From positions 1-58,569 of the forward strand of contig CANQRR010000018.1 of NCBI GenBank assembly GCA_947626285.1: DNA of 58,569 nucleotides, written 5' to 3'. Source of the DNA: an uncultured Lachnospiraceae bacterium. GTDB lineage: Bacteria > Bacillota > Clostridia > Lachnospirales > Lachnospiraceae. Numbering within the stretch: the first letter of the stretch is position 1; each line of letters begins with the position of its first letter. The notes under the pieces are model-generated. The model was given only the letters and a program-made list of their open reading frames with translations. It made no database searches and was not told the DNA's origin. Below are positions 36,361-46,552 of this stretch, piece by piece. The translations under genes were made by a program, and so were the position numbers.

Positions 36361-36729
36361 TTATAATACTTCCGGAGCCAGAGAGACGATCTTCATGAAC
36401 TTCTTGTCACGAAGCTCCCTCGCCACCGGTCCAAATATACGGGTTCCTCTCGGAGTCATATCCTCCTTGATGATAACAGCCGCGTTCTCGTCGAATCTGA
36501 TGTAAGAACCGTCCTTGCGGCGGACGCCCTTCACTGTGCGGACTACGACTGCCTTCACAACGTCGCCCTTTTTGACAACACCGCCTGGCGTTGCATCTTT
36601 GACCGTGGCAACGATGATATCGCCAATACCTGCATATCTTCTTGTAGAACCACCCATAACACGAATGCACAGAAGCTCTTTTGCGCCGGTGTTATCAGCA
36701 ACTCTCAGTCTGGTTTCCTGCTGTACCAT
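36361..36729 (-). CDS. rplN: Ribosomal protein L14
   Basis: 122 residues, beta-barrel protein at the subunit interface. [20 protein letters not shown] and [20 protein letters not shown] are diagnostic. Confidence 0.97.
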   Translation of the reverse strand: MVQQETRLRVADNTGAKELLCIRVMGGSTRRYAGIGDIIVATVKDATPGGVVKKGDVVKAVVVRTVKGVRRKDGSYIRFDENAAVIIKEDMTPRGTRIFGPVARELRDKKFMKIVSLAPEVL

Positions 36730-36747
36730 GCCGATATACCTCCTATA

Positions 36748-37002
36748 TTATTTCACTTTTTCAACAATCTCGACAAGGCGCCATCTCTTATCCTTGGACA
36801 GCGGTCTCGTCTCCATTACCTTCACTGTGTCTCCGATGTTGCACTCGTTGTTCTCGTCATGAGCCTTGAGCTTGTAGGTCTTCTTCACGATCTTATTGTA
36901 GAGCGGATGTCTCACGTGGTCCTCCACCGCCACAACGATCGTCTTATCCATTCTATCGCTGACGACCTTACCGGTACGTGTCTTTCTAAGATTTCTTTCC
37001 AC
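36748..37002 (-). CDS. rpsQ: Ribosomal protein S17
   Basis: 84 residues with OB fold; [20 protein letters not shown] and the C-terminal [18 protein letters not shown] are diagnostic. Confidence 0.96.
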   Translation of the reverse strand: MERNLRKTRTGKVVSDRMDKTIVVAVEDHVRHPLYNKIVKKTYKLKAHDENNECNIGDTVKVMETRPLSKDKRWRLVEIVEKVK

Positions 37003-37036
37003 GGAATATTCTCCTTTCCCTTAATCGAAGCTCAGC

Positions 37037-37240
37037 CTACGCGTTCGCCTTCTGCGTGATAACAGTCTGAATTCTGGCGATGTTCTTGCGAACCTCGCGG
37101 ATCCTGCTTGTGTTATCGAGCTGGTTCGTCGCGTTCTGGAATCTCAGATTGAAAAGCTCCTTCTTCGCAGCTACTAATTCCTCATTCAGCTCCGCTGCTG
37201 ACTTGTTGTTCAACTCTTCCACATATTTATTAATTTTCAC
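37037..37240 (-). CDS. rpmC: Ribosomal protein L29
   Basis: 67 residues, two helices near the exit tunnel; [20 protein letters not shown] is diagnostic. I start at the GTG at 37240, since GGCGGTGA lies five bases upstream; a GTG three codons earlier falls within that site. The start lies inside the end of rplP, an 11-base overlap that couples translation. Confidence 0.92.
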   Translation of the reverse strand: MKINKYVEELNNKSAAELNEELVAAKKELFNLRFQNATNQLDNTSRIREVRKNIARIQTVITQKANA

Positions 37241-37667
37241 TGTTATCACCGCCTTCTAAGTCTGCACGAGAAACGATCTTACATTTACAGGGCAACTTGT
37301 GCATGGCAAGACGCAGCGCCTCGCGGGCGACATCATCCGGAACGCCTGCCAGCTCGAACATGACGCGGCCCGGTTTCACGACCGCTACCCAATACTCCAG
37401 TGTTCCTTTACCGGAACCCATACGGGTCTCAGCCGGCTTCGCTGTCACCGGTTTGTCCGGGAAGATCTTGATCCAGACTTTACCGCCACGCTTGATATAA
37501 CGAGTCATAGCAATACGGGCTGCCTCGATCTGGTTCGACTTGATCCAGCACGGCTCAGTCGCCACGAGGCCGAAATCACCGTATGTGATCGTGTTTCCGC
37601 GAAGCGCCTTGCCCTTCATGGAACCGCGAAACTGCTTACGACGTTTCACTCTTTTCGGCATTAACAT
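37230..37667 (-). CDS. rplP: Ribosomal protein L16
   Basis: 145 residues near the A site and peptidyl transferase centre. [20 protein letters not shown] and [20 protein letters not shown] are diagnostic. Its ATG shares one base with the rpsC stop (TAATG), and its end overlaps rpmC. Confidence 0.96.
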   Translation of the reverse strand: MLMPKRVKRRKQFRGSMKGKALRGNTITYGDFGLVATEPCWIKSNQIEAARIAMTRYIKRGGKVWIKIFPDKPVTAKPAETRMGSGKGTLEYWVAVVKPGRVMFELAGVPDDVAREALRLAMHKLPCKCKIVSRADLEGGDNSEN

Positions 37668-38317
37668 TATTTATCGCTCCCTTCTTTTTTAGATGGAAGT
37701 ACCTCGCCTTTGTAGATCCAAACCTTTACGCCAAGCTTGCCGTACGTGGTATCTGCCTCGGCAAATCCATAGTCAATATCTGCTCTCAGTGTCTGAAGCG
37801 GGATCGTGCCCTCGCTGTAGAACTCGGAACGCGCGATGTCAGCGCCGCCGAGCCGTCCGGATACGGCCGTCTTGATGCCGAGCGCGCCCGCCTTCATGCT
37901 CCTGCCCATCGTGGACTTCATCGCACGGCGGAACGAAACACGGTTCTCAAGCTGCTGCGCGATGTTCTCCGCCACAAGCTGAGCGTCCCTGTCCGGTCTC
38001 TTAATCTCTTTGATATCCAGGATCAGCTTCTTGTCGATCTTCTTCTGAAGATCCGCCTTCAGCTTCTCGATCTCCGCGCCGCCCTTGCCGATGACAACGC
38101 CCGGCTTCGCGGTGTGGATAACGACCTTCACGCGGTCAGATGCCCTCTCGATTTCAATCCTGGAGACACCTGCGCTGTATAATCTCTTCTTCAGGTAAGT
38201 CCTGATCTCGTGGTCCTCGATCAGGCAGTCTGCGAAATCAGCCTCTGCGTACCATTTGGAATCCCAGTCCTTGATGATACCGACTCTAAGACCGTGTGGA
38301 TTAACTTTCTGTCCCAT
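37667..38317 (-). CDS. rpsC: Ribosomal protein S3
   Basis: 216 residues at the mRNA entry of the small subunit. [20 protein letters not shown], a KH-type loop [12 protein letters not shown] and the C-terminal [20 protein letters not shown] are diagnostic. Confidence 0.97.
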   Translation of the reverse strand: MGQKVNPHGLRVGIIKDWDSKWYAEADFADCLIEDHEIRTYLKKRLYSAGVSRIEIERASDRVKVVIHTAKPGVVIGKGGAEIEKLKADLQKKIDKKLILDIKEIKRPDRDAQLVAENIAQQLENRVSFRRAMKSTMGRSMKAGALGIKTAVSGRLGGADIARSEFYSEGTIPLQTLRADIDYGFAEADTTYGKLGVKVWIYKGEVLPSKKEGSDK

Positions 38318-38328
38318 GATTGTCCTCC

Positions 38329-38715
38329 TTATTTCTCATTCAGAACGATAGTGATGTGGCTCATGCGCTTCTCGATGCGGTAAGCTCTGCCCTGCGCCCT
38401 CGGTCTGATTCTCTTCATTGTCGGCCCCTTGTTCGCGTAGCATTCCTCCACGTACAGGTTCTCTCTATTCATACCATTATTATTCTCAGCATTCGCGATC
38501 GCCGACTTCAGCAGCTTCGCGACCAGCTCAGAAGCGTATCTCGGATTGTAGGTCACGATCGCGAGCGCGGTATTCACATCCTTGCCGCGGATCGCGTCCA
38601 GGACGAAGCAGGCCTTCTGAACGGAAACCCGCGCGTAAGACAGCTTCGCTGACGGCCTTGTATCCTTCTGAGCATTCCTCTCTCTCTTGATCTGGGATCT
38701 ATGTCCTTTCGCCAT
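38329..38715 (-). CDS. rplV: Ribosomal protein L22
   Basis: 128 residues with a long hairpin that lines the exit tunnel; [20 protein letters not shown] and [20 protein letters not shown] are diagnostic. Confidence 0.96.
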   Translation of the reverse strand: MAKGHRSQIKRERNAQKDTRPSAKLSYARVSVQKACFVLDAIRGKDVNTALAIVTYNPRYASELVAKLLKSAIANAENNNGMNRENLYVEECYANKGPTMKRIRPRAQGRAYRIEKRMSHITIVLNEK

Positions 38716-38749
38716 TTTGGATATTGCCTCCTTTCAATTTCCGCGTCGG

Positions 38750-39031
38750 TTAGCGGACGCCGGATTTCTTCTCGTCTTTGCCGTGTCCTCTGTAGGTTCT
38801 CGTAACGACGAACTCGCCAAGCTTGTGGCCTACCATATCCTCTGTGATATATACCGGCACATGCTTTCTTCCGTCATGAACTGCGATCGTATGTCCGACC
38901 ATCTGCGGGAAAATCGTGGAGCGGCGGGACCAGGTCTTGATCACCTGCTTGTTGCCTGCCGCATTCATGGCATCTACTTTTTTCAGTAAACTTTCGTCAG
39001 CAAACGGTCCTTTTTTCAATGAACGAGCCAT
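38750..39031 (-). CDS. rpsS: Ribosomal protein S19
   Basis: 93 residues in the small-subunit head. [20 protein letters not shown] and the C-terminal [20 protein letters not shown] are diagnostic. Confidence 0.97.
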   Translation of the reverse strand: MARSLKKGPFADESLLKKVDAMNAAGNKQVIKTWSRRSTIFPQMVGHTIAVHDGRKHVPVYITEDMVGHKLGEFVVTRTYRGHGKDEKKSGVR

Positions 39032-39060
39032 TGGTTTACCTCCTTTAATATTCTCTCAAA

Positions 39061-39903
39061 CTAATTGACAGCCTTGCCATCTCTTCTTCTAATGATCAGC
39101 TTGTTCGATGCTTTCTTGCGCTTCCTGGTCTTCAGGCCGAGAGCCGGCTTGCCCCACGGAGTGCTCGGGCCCGGACGACCGATACCGGCCTTGCCCTCGC
39201 CGCCGCCGTGCGGGTGATCGTTCGGGTTCATGACAGAACCGCGGACGGTCGGGCGGATGCCCATGTGGCGCTTTCTTCCCGCCTTACCGATGTTGACCAG
39301 ATTGTGCTCTGCGTTGCCCACGACGCCGATCGTCGCGCGGCAGTTGCCCGGAACCATTCTCATCTCGCCGGACGGAAGACGCAGCGTCGCGTACTTGCCT
39401 TCCTTTGCCATCAACTGTGCCCCGTTGCCCGCGGAACGCACCAGCTGTCCGCCGTGGCCCGGGTAGAGCTCGATATTGTGAACCATAGTACCGACCGGGA
39501 TCTCGGAGAGCGGCAGGCAGTTGCCCACATGCACCTCGGCCTGCGGCCCGTTCATGACCGTCATGCCGTCCTTCAGCCCCTGCGGCGCCAGGATGTAAGC
39601 CTTCTGGCCGTCCGCGTAGCAGATCAGCGCGATGTTTGCCGTCCGGTTCGGATCGTACTCGATGCCGATCACCTTTGCCGGGATACCGTCCTTGTTTCTC
39701 TTGAAATCGATGATTCTGTATTTTCTTCTGGAGCCGCCGCCACGGTGTCTCACCGTGATCTTACCCTGATTGTTACGGCCCGACTGCTTCTGCAGGGATA
39801 CCAGAAGCGCCTTCTCCGGCTCTTTCTTCGTGATCTCAGCGAAATCCGAACCGGTCATGTGTCTTCTGGAAGGTGTATATGGGTTGTATGTCTTGATTCC
39901 CAT
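39061..39903 (-). CDS. rplB: Ribosomal protein L2
   Basis: 280 residues, the most conserved large-subunit protein, needed for subunit joining. [20 protein letters not shown] and the C-terminal [20 protein letters not shown] are diagnostic. ATG at 39903 with AAAGGAGAAA upstream; a longer upstream frame has no similarity. Confidence 0.97.
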   Translation of the reverse strand: MGIKTYNPYTPSRRHMTGSDFAEITKKEPEKALLVSLQKQSGRNNQGKITVRHRGGGSRRKYRIIDFKRNKDGIPAKVIGIEYDPNRTANIALICYADGQKAYILAPQGLKDGMTVMNGPQAEVHVGNCLPLSEIPVGTMVHNIELYPGHGGQLVRSAGNGAQLMAKEGKYATLRLPSGEMRMVPGNCRATIGVVGNAEHNLVNIGKAGRKRHMGIRPTVRGSVMNPNDHPHGGGEGKAGIGRPGPSTPWGKPALGLKTRKRKKASNKLIIRRRDGKAVN

Positions 39904-39997
39904 GATGTTTCTCCTTTCGATATTAGTTATCATGCGTCGCCGCATATAGGAATTCGTTCAACACACCGGGGTGTGTCATAAAGGGGCACTCAACGCA

Positions 39998-40297
39998 TCA
40001 AAGCCCCTCAAAGATTTCTATATCCTTGCTGTCCTCGGTGAGCGTAACGATGGCCTTCTTCGTCTTCGCCGTCTTGCCGAAGGTCATGCCGCGCCTTCTG
40101 GTCTTGCCTTCGAGGTTCATCGTGTTGACTCTCTTTACCTTGGTGCCCTCGAACATCTTCTCGACCGCGTCCTTGATCTGATTCTTCGTCACATCCGGAT
40201 GGACGAGGAACGTGTACTTCTTCTCGGCCATTGCGCCCATGCTCTTCTCCGTGACCACCGGGCTTAAGATAACGTCGTAATACTTGATATCCGCCAT
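39998..40297 (-). CDS. rplW: Ribosomal protein L23
   Basis: 99 residues at the tunnel exit where trigger factor and SRP dock. [20 protein letters not shown] and [20 protein letters not shown] are diagnostic. It shares one base with the rplD stop. Confidence 0.96.
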   Translation of the reverse strand: MADIKYYDVILSPVVTEKSMGAMAEKKYTFLVHPDVTKNQIKDAVEKMFEGTKVKRVNTMNLEGKTRRRGMTFGKTAKTKKAIVTLTEDSKDIEIFEGL

Positions 40298-40917
40298 TAT
40301 GCATACACCTCCTCAATCGCTTCCACCGCGGCCTTCGTGACGACCACCGTGCTGTACTTCAGAATGTCGAACACATTGATCGTGTTCGTCAGCGCCGTCT
40401 TCACATCCGCGATGTTCCGCGCGGAGAGCACGACATTCTGATCGTTGTCGCCCAGGACTACCAGCGCCTTGTCTACCTTCAGCGCGTCCAGGACCGCTTT
40501 CATGTTCTTCGTCTTGATCGTGTCGAACTTCAGCTCGTCAAGAACGATCAGCTTGTTCTCCTGCACCCTGCTCGTCAGAGCGGACTTGAGCGCAAGCTGC
40601 TTCTCTTTCTTATTCATCTTGAACGAATAATCTCTCGGAGTCGGGGCAAATACGATACCGCCGCCCGTCCACTGCGGAGCCCTCGTCGAACCCTGTCTCG
40701 CGTGGCCGGTCCCCTTCTGCCTCCACGGCTTCTTGCCGCCGCCGGAAACTTCAGAACGCGTCTTCGCCTTCTGCGTCCCCTGACGCTTGTTCGCAAGCTG
40801 GTTCACCACTGCCAGATGCACAAGATGCTCGTTGACTTCCACGCCGAACACGGCGTCATTCAGATCCATCTTGCCGACTTCTTTGCCTTCCATATTGTAA
40901 ACAGATACATTCGCCAT
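40297..40917 (-). CDS. rplD: Ribosomal protein L4
   Basis: 206 residues; the tunnel loop is seen in [20 protein letters not shown]. In E. coli L4 also represses the S10 operon through the leader RNA. Confidence 0.97.
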   Translation of the reverse strand: MANVSVYNMEGKEVGKMDLNDAVFGVEVNEHLVHLAVVNQLANKRQGTQKAKTRSEVSGGGKKPWRQKGTGHARQGSTRAPQWTGGGIVFAPTPRDYSFKMNKKEKQLALKSALTSRVQENKLIVLDELKFDTIKTKNMKAVLDALKVDKALVVLGDNDQNVVLSARNIADVKTALTNTINVFDILKYSTVVVTKAAVEAIEEVYA

Positions 40918-40947
40918 CTGTGTCTTCCTCCTTTCCCGAATTCAGGC

Positions 40948-41583
40948 TTAATTACCGGACTTCACGGTCTCTTTGACCGTCACCAGTGACTTCTTCGGTC
41001 CCGGAACCGCGCCCTTGACCAAGATCAGATTGTTCTCCGCGTCCACGCGTACCACCTCGAGATTCTGGACCGTGACCTGCTTGCCGCCCATGCGTCCCGG
41101 CATCTTCTTGCCCTTGAACACTCTGCTCGGATCGGAAGCCGCGCCGTTCGAACCCGCGTGACGATGATACTTGGAACCGTGCGTCATCGGGCCTCTGTGC
41201 TGGCCGTGTCTCTTGATCGCGCCCTGAAAGCCTTTGCCCTTGGAGATGGCCGTCGCGTCCACCTTATCGCCTGCCGCGAAGATGTCCGCCTTGATCTCCT
41301 GCGCTACCTCGTAGCTCTCAGCGTCCTCGAAACGGAACTCCCGGACATATCTCTTATAGGAAACGCCCGCCTTGTCGAACGCGCCCTTCTGCGGCTTCGC
41401 GACAAGCTTCTCTCTCTTGTCCACAAAACCCACCTGCACCGCGCTGTAACCGTCGTTCTCCACGGTCTTGACCTGCGTGACTACGCAAGGGCCAGCCTGG
41501 AGAACCGTCACCGGAGTGAGCGTTCCGTCGTCACTGAAGATCTGAGTCATTCCGACTTTCGTTGCTAAAATTGCTTTCTTCAT
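40948..41583 (-). CDS. rplC: Ribosomal protein L3
   Basis: 211 residues, an assembly initiator near the peptidyl transferase centre. [20 protein letters not shown] and the [15 protein letters not shown] loop are diagnostic. ATG at 41583, preceded by AGGAGG; the frame extends upstream without similarity. Confidence 0.96.
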   Translation of the reverse strand: MKKAILATKVGMTQIFSDDGTLTPVTVLQAGPCVVTQVKTVENDGYSAVQVGFVDKREKLVAKPQKGAFDKAGVSYKRYVREFRFEDAESYEVAQEIKADIFAAGDKVDATAISKGKGFQGAIKRHGQHRGPMTHGSKYHRHAGSNGAASDPSRVFKGKKMPGRMGGKQVTVQNLEVVRVDAENNLILVKGAVPGPKKSLVTVKETVKSGN

Positions 41584-41653
41584 TCCTATACCTCCTGTTT
41601 TTCTACAGCGGATCGCCATACGGCGATCATCCTAGTCAACAGACAGCCGCTGC

Positions 41654-41971
41654 TTATTTCTGCTTCATTTTGATGTCGATGTAGACACCTGCCGGCATCT
41701 CAAGTCTGGACAGTGCATCCACCGTCTTCTGGGTCGGCGTAATGATGTCGATCAGTCTCTTGTGCGTCCTCTGCTCGAACTGCTCTCTGGAATCCTTGTA
41801 CTTGTGTACCGCGCGGAGAATCGTCACTACTTCCTTCTTCGTCGGAAGCGGTACCGGGCCGCTCACCTGAGATCCGTTCTTCTTCACCGTCTCGATGATC
41901 TTCTTCGCGGACGCGTCCACCAGCTGATGATCGTACGCCTTCAATGTGATCCTCATTACCTGACTTGCCAT
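41654..41971 (-). CDS. rpsJ: Ribosomal protein S10
   Basis: 105 residues, small-subunit head protein also known as NusE in antitermination. [20 protein letters not shown] and the C-terminal [19 protein letters not shown] are diagnostic. I start at the ATG at 41971, preceded by AAAAGGAGG; upstream codons in the same frame belong to the leader. First gene of the 32-gene block. Confidence 0.96.
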   Translation of the reverse strand: MASQVMRITLKAYDHQLVDASAKKIIETVKKNGSQVSGPVPLPTKKEVVTILRAVHKYKDSREQFEQRTHKRLIDIITPTQKTVDALSRLEMPAGVYIDIKMKQK

Positions 41972-42200
41972 AAAAAAAGTCGCCTCCTTTTCGCACTCTG
42001 TTTCAGTACGACAAGCGGTGACTGTACACTCTCCCGTGTGTGTCATCATCTTCCCACACGGCGTTCGACTATTTCCGAACCATTAAAATTTTGTACAGTG
42101 ACTTGTCGCCAGTTTCGATAACTTGACATTCGCTCCACGGAAAACCCGCAGTGTCGGGCACTGCAGCAACCTCGCGCTTCACAGCTATCATGTCACAGCT
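41972..42200 (-). promoter_or_regulatory. Leader of the S10 operon
   Basis: About 228 bases from the expected start site to rpsJ. Two hairpins are clear: GCAGTG/CACTGC at 42148-42164 and CCGTGTG/CACACGG at 42034-42061. A leader of this length suggests feedback control by a ribosomal protein, as L4 does in E. coli, but I cannot match that known structure. Confidence 0.5.
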
Positions 42201-42205
42201 TTGAT

Positions 42206-42234
42206 AGTATACAGGAAAAAGCAGGCAAATGCAA
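42206..42234 (-). promoter_or_regulatory. Sigma-A promoter of the S10-spc-alpha block
   Basis: TTGCAT, 17 bases, TATACT on the minus strand, within an AT-rich gap of 634 bases between rpsJ and the Rpn gene. It is the only strong promoter seen for the ribosomal block. Confidence 0.8.
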
Positions 42235-42345
42235 GCGGGAAATTCGTTTTTGGCGAAAAATAAATTGTACTTTTTTAAATACAATTTTTGTTTCATCTTT
42301 TTAAGTGTGTATCATATATTTTATGATAATTTTATATTTAGTGTA

Positions 42346-42374
42346 TTGCATTTTAGTAATTGATATGATATGCT
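42346..42374 (+). promoter_or_regulatory. Possible promoter of the Rpn-type gene
   Basis: TTGCAT, 17 bases, TATGCT on the plus strand, about 200 bases before the coding region. The boxes match four of six consensus bases each. Confidence 0.4.
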
Positions 42375-42605
42375 TTAACCATATCATGATGATCTTGCGG
42401 CGCATCCAATCGTGGCATGACAGCACGTCTGTTCATCTTCTCCGGTTCCGGTGCCTATTCCCACAAAAGTCTTGTCTTTTCAGGGCGAAAAGAGTAAAAT
42501 GATGGAAACAGAAGGATCGAGGATTACCGCAAGATCACACATTTTTCATTCTTCATAAGGTGGTGATCTTCTATCGGCAGAAAGGACATTGTTACCAAAG
42601 AGTAC

Positions 42606-43631
42606 ATGAGGGACCGCCGCACCTTCGCGGACGCGTTCAACTACCTGCTCTACGACGGCAGGCAGAGGATCGATCCGGAAGCGCTGCGCCCGCTTGACAC
42701 GGCTGTCACGGGAGTTCCCTTTGGCGCGGACGGGGCGGACGCGCCGGTGCAGAAGTTCCGGGATGAGCTGAAGTACCTCACCCTGATGGAGGACGGCTCA
42801 GCCGTCTACCTGCTGCTCGGCATTGAGAACCAGAGCGACGTCAACTACGCGATGCCCGTAAAGGACATGGTCTACGACGCCCTGCAGTACGCCGCGCAGG
42901 TCGAGCAGACAGCGCGGACGCACCGGGAAGCGCGGGAAGGCGCAAAACAGTCCATGCCCAACACGTCTGCGGGGTATCCGGAGAAAACTAAGAGATCTGA
43001 GAAAGCTAAAAAGGTCCGGATCTCCGGCGGCGAATACCTGACAGGCTTCTACAAAAGTGACCGCCTGATTCCTGTGATCACGCTCGTCGTATTCTTCTCG
43101 GCAGAGCCGTGGGACGGGCCTAGGTGCATCCACGACATGCTCTCGGTGTCGGATCCGAAGGTGCTCTCTTTCGTCCCGGACTATCGGATCAACCTGATTG
43201 CGCCCGGCGAAATGAGCGACGAGGAGCTCGACAAGTTTACGACCAGTCTGCGCGAGGTTCTTCTGTTCATCAAACATTCCAAAGATAAAGACCGGCTTCA
43301 CACGCTTGTCTCCGGAGACTCCCGTTTCCAGTCGGTAGATAGAAACGCGGTAAGAGTGATCAACACAGTGACCCGTTCAGAACTGACGTTTTCTGACGAA
43401 GGAGAGGAGGAATCAGACGTGTGTAAAGCACTCGAAGACATGAGAAATGAGGCACTGGCACAAGGCAGAGCCGAAAGCATTCTGGAAGTATTAAGCTGCA
43501 AGCCGGATATGATTCCGGAGAATCTGCGTGTTTCCATTCTGGCGGAGACAAATCACGATACGCTCACCAAATATTTGCGGCTAGCCGCTGTAGCGTCTTC
43601 CGTGGAAGAGTTTTCCAAACAGATCGCATAG
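42606..43631 (+). CDS. Rpn-family nuclease / PD-(D/E)XK transposase-like protein
   Basis: Relative of the Rpn/PDDEXK_2 family, DNA endonucleases tied to recombination and often spread as mobile-like genes. The core RTFADAFNYLLYDG, VYLLLGIENQSDVNYAMPVK (catalytic E and Q) and YDALQYA is present, with a less conserved linker at residues 105-140. The first ATG is at 42606, but the frame opens earlier: IGRKDIVTKEY, the usual family N-terminus, is encoded from an ATC at 42573, six bases after a strong site AAGGTGGTGA. The true start is therefore probably that ATC, either a rare start or a mutated ATG. Confidence 0.75.
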   Translation: MRDRRTFADAFNYLLYDGRQRIDPEALRPLDTAVTGVPFGADGADAPVQKFRDELKYLTLMEDGSAVYLLLGIENQSDVNYAMPVKDMVYDALQYAAQVEQTARTHREAREGAKQSMPNTSAGYPEKTKRSEKAKKVRISGGEYLTGFYKSDRLIPVITLVVFFSAEPWDGPRCIHDMLSVSDPKVLSFVPDYRINLIAPGEMSDEELDKFTTSLREVLLFIKHSKDKDRLHTLVSGDSRFQSVDRNAVRVINTVTRSELTFSDEGEEESDVCKALEDMRNEALAQGRAESILEVLSCKPDMIPENLRVSILAETNHDTLTKYLRLAAVASSVEEFSKQIA

Positions 43632-43681
43632 CTTTCCCGGCATAGTGACTTAATATGTCCAGTGACTTATCTGTCAAAAAT

Positions 43682-43718
43682 GAAGAGGCGGCGGTTCCCT
43701 GTGGACCAGCGCCTCTTC
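43682..43718 (+). terminator. Hairpin after the Rpn gene
   Basis: GAAGAGGCG (43682-43690) pairs with CGCCTCTTC (43710-43718), followed by CTCTTGAT, a poor T-run. Confidence 0.45.
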
Positions 43719-43793
43719 CTCTTGATATAATTATATTCCTGCAGCATGATGTAAGATTTTAAGCGGCAATCACTTCGGCCGATTATATACAGA

Positions 43794-43818
43794 AAGGACG
43801 CCCACATAGGACGTCCTT
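43794..43818. terminator. Bidirectional terminator between Rpn and fibronectin genes
   Basis: AAGGACG pairs with CGTCCTT across 11 bases. On the plus strand CCTTTTT follows; on the minus strand TTTCTG follows, 40 bases after the fibronectin gene stop. Confidence 0.65.
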
Positions 43819-43859
43819 CCTTTTTAGTTAAATTACATTGTTGAATACAATAGCTTTGC

Positions 43860-46145
43860 TTATTTAACCTTTACAGATTTTGCATCCGAGTATTTCAGCT
43901 TGTCACCCTTCACTGCAAGATCGTCTGCATCTGCGCTGTTCGTGTCAGCAGCAACAACCTTGAAATAGTAGGTCTTGCCAGACTCAAGGCCCTGAACCTT
44001 CAAACTCTTCTTCGAGGTAGAACCTACGCACATATAGTTCTTCGCCTTCTTCTCAGTCGAGCAGTATACATAGTACTTGTCAGCATTCTCAACTTTCTTC
44101 CAGCTGATCTTGACCTCGCCCTTCTTGCTGCTTGCAACGGACTTAATCTTCGCCTTCTTCAGACTAGTCGTAGCCTTCAGAGTAACCTTTGCGTATGCAG
44201 CCGGATTCGATCTCTCAGTCTTTTCCGGTGTCTTAATAGTATCATCTGCATTCTTAACAGCCGGAGTTGTCTTATTTGCAATAACATAGTAATAATAGGT
44301 TTTACCTGCTTCCGGCCCATAATTAAGCACATTAGCTTCTTCCTCAGCCGCTTTCGAATCCGAATAGTTCAAATATGTGCTATACGCATCGGTAATGACA
44401 GTTACATCCTTCGGAATATTTACAGACTCAGCATAACTAACCCTAACAACTTTACCTTCAGAATCCTTTATCGGCTCCTGTGTCGGATACCATATCGGGG
44501 TGCCATTACCATAATACTCACCTTTAATACGACTGTATCCCGCCAAAGAAGTAGAGCGATATACTGTGTAGGAGGTTGCACCCTCTACCGGCTGCCAAGC
44601 AATCGTCACAACACGGTCGCCCGTCTGCACTGCCGTAACAGATGTTACTCCCGGAAGATCTCCTGCCGTGGTCTGCTTAGTATAAACCTCGTGTGCATCC
44701 GACTTCACGCTCCCCTTGTAAGCATAAATCCTAAACACACCTTTGTCGCCGCTCGGATCATCCTTCGCATATGCCGGGAAAGTATACTCTCGCTGAGCTG
44801 CCTCAAGCGTACCTACCGCAACCCATTTAGTCTCATTCGTATATATAACTTTGCCGTCTTCACCCTTTTTGTCTGTGCCATCTGCATTCTTCTCTGTCTC
44901 GTGCATCAAGCGCTCAATCTTATAGCCTTCTGCACCAACCGTTCTCTTCCAACTCAGAGTGACGCTACCATCTGCATTTACAGTCGAATCCAACGTCCGG
45001 AAATCAAAACCAAGCGTCGCCGACGCATTACCTTGGACCGTAATGTCTTTCTTGCCACCCTTGTTCTTATAGGCAACCACTGTATAGGTGTAGTTATACC
45101 CATCCTCAGCGTCCAGCTTTTTATCCGTATACTTTGTGGTCTTGGCTTTTTTAATCGTAGCAATCAGCTTAGCATTAGCAAAGCTATCATACTCGTCAAA
45201 ACCTTCACTATAGCTCCAGTCTTCCTCGTCGAACTCGCCAAATCCATTATAATAATTTTTGCTTGTAGCAGTGTCAGTGCGATAAATCTCATAGCCATCT
45301 GCATCTTTCACCTTGTTCCAGGTAAGCTTGATTGCGTTCTTCTTAGCAGTCGGAGTCGCCTTCACCTCGAGTTTAGCACCCCAAGTCGCTACCTTGGTGT
45401 AGTACCAGTCGCCATAGATAATTCTGGCAGCTGCGGTATTGTACGAATAAGTACGCATCTTGTAACTATAGGTCTCACCCTTTGTCAGACCCTTGTCCGT
45501 AAAGACATTATCCGTGATCTTAGCAATCTTCTTATACTTATTGCCCACCTTACGATAGATCTCGTAACCAGTGGCAGAACCATCAGAATTAATCTCCAGC
45601 TCCACGCTCTTGGCTTTCACTACCCGTTCTACAGAAGTAATCTCCGGAGACGGACGATCTACTACCGGAAACTCAGTCGTGGGCCCATATTCACCTTTCT
45701 CACTGTCATAGATAAATGCTCTCACAAAAGTAGTGCCCGGATTAAAATAGTATGTGACATTGCGCGCATTCTTTTCTCCATTGTACTGATCGTCCGCATC
45801 CAACTTAAACCATCTCGTCTTATCGTTGCTATCCGGGAAAGTCGGATCCGTCGACAATTCAACGATAATTTCCTGATCCTCTGTCAGCTTATTCGTCCAA
45901 CGGGCAACTACCACTTTGCTGACAGTACCAGACTCTTTGCTCATCGAATCCTCGACTGTGAAGCCTACCGCCGCTGCCTCTTTTCCCTTCACTTCATGAG
46001 CAACATGCGGATACTTACCAGAGTTCTCATGGTCATACGTACCCCAGTGATACTCAATCTGCGACGCAGACGCCGTCATCGGCACGAGCATCATTGCGCC
46101 AACTGCCGCAGCAGCCAGCCATTTCATAACTTTCCTGCTTCTCAT
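43860..46145 (-). CDS. Secreted fibronectin type III repeat protein
   Basis: A 761-residue exported protein. Residues 1-27 are a signal peptide (WLAAAAVGAMMLVPMTASAS). The rest is about five fibronectin-III-like modules, each with a strand pattern like VELEINSDGSATGYEIYRKV, IKLTWNKVKDADGYEIYRTD, VTLSWKRTVGAEGYKIERL, VTIAWQPVEGATSYTVYRST and VKISWKKVENADKYYVYCST. There is no LPxTG motif, SLH domain or C-terminal membrane segment, so it is either released or held by another protein. The role is unknown; adhesion or substrate binding is a guess. The gene is visibly more A/T-rich than its neighbours. Confidence 0.8.
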   Translation of the reverse strand: MRSRKVMKWLAAAAVGAMMLVPMTASASQIEYHWGTYDHENSGKYPHVAHEVKGKEAAAVGFTVEDSMSKESGTVSKVVVARWTNKLTEDQEIIVELSTDPTFPDSNDKTRWFKLDADDQYNGEKNARNVTYYFNPGTTFVRAFIYDSEKGEYGPTTEFPVVDRPSPEITSVERVVKAKSVELEINSDGSATGYEIYRKVGNKYKKIAKITDNVFTDKGLTKGETYSYKMRTYSYNTAAARIIYGDWYYTKVATWGAKLEVKATPTAKKNAIKLTWNKVKDADGYEIYRTDTATSKNYYNGFGEFDEEDWSYSEGFDEYDSFANAKLIATIKKAKTTKYTDKKLDAEDGYNYTYTVVAYKNKGGKKDITVQGNASATLGFDFRTLDSTVNADGSVTLSWKRTVGAEGYKIERLMHETEKNADGTDKKGEDGKVIYTNETKWVAVGTLEAAQREYTFPAYAKDDPSGDKGVFRIYAYKGSVKSDAHEVYTKQTTAGDLPGVTSVTAVQTGDRVVTIAWQPVEGATSYTVYRSTSLAGYSRIKGEYYGNGTPIWYPTQEPIKDSEGKVVRVSYAESVNIPKDVTVITDAYSTYLNYSDSKAAEEEANVLNYGPEAGKTYYYYVIANKTTPAVKNADDTIKTPEKTERSNPAAYAKVTLKATTSLKKAKIKSVASSKKGEVKISWKKVENADKYYVYCSTEKKAKNYMCVGSTSKKSLKVQGLESGKTYYFKVVAADTNSADADDLAVKGDKLKYSDAKSVKVK

Positions 46146-46206
46146 TTTTCAACCTCCATCATCTTGTAATTTAACCAAATAAAGCTATGTATTCAGCTAT
46201 GGGGAA

Positions 46207-46235
46207 ATATTACACCCTTTTCCCACGTTTGTCTA
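46207..46235 (-). promoter_or_regulatory. Promoter of the fibronectin protein gene
   Basis: TAGACA, 17 bases, TAATAT on the minus strand, 62 bases before the ATG. A ten-base C-run at 46305-46314 lies about 70 bases further upstream. Confidence 0.6.
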
Positions 46236-46476
46236 GACTTTTTTTGCATTTTAACATCTTTTTGATATTTCGTTAATATTTTTAAAATTTGTATTTCTCT
46301 GTCACCCCCCCCCGGAGAAAATTGCGGAAACGCCTTATTTTATGGGAAAAACGGGCGTTTCCCTTTTTCAGAATCTTTCCTTTACCGCGTCAACGCGGTG
46401 ATTTTCCGTTCAAAATTCCCTGTGATTCCCAGTTTTTTTCCCTCCTGCTTTTCCGAAATTTTTTTGATTTTCCCTG

Positions 46477-46505
46477 TTTTCACCATCTTTACTATATGTT
46501 ATAAT
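46477..46505 (+). promoter_or_regulatory. Possible promoter of the GGDEF-EAL gene
   Basis: A perfect TATAAT at 46500-46505 with a weak TTTTCA 17 bases upstream, 48 bases before the start codon. Confidence 0.4.
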
Positions 46506-46552
46506 TCTTTTAAATTACGGAAATCAATGGCACGCACAAAGGACGGAATCAT

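Noticed and set aside
44691-46169. 492-residue plus-strand frame opposite the fibronectin gene
   Set aside because: No ribosome site or domain; the minus-strand gene has signal peptide and repeated modules.
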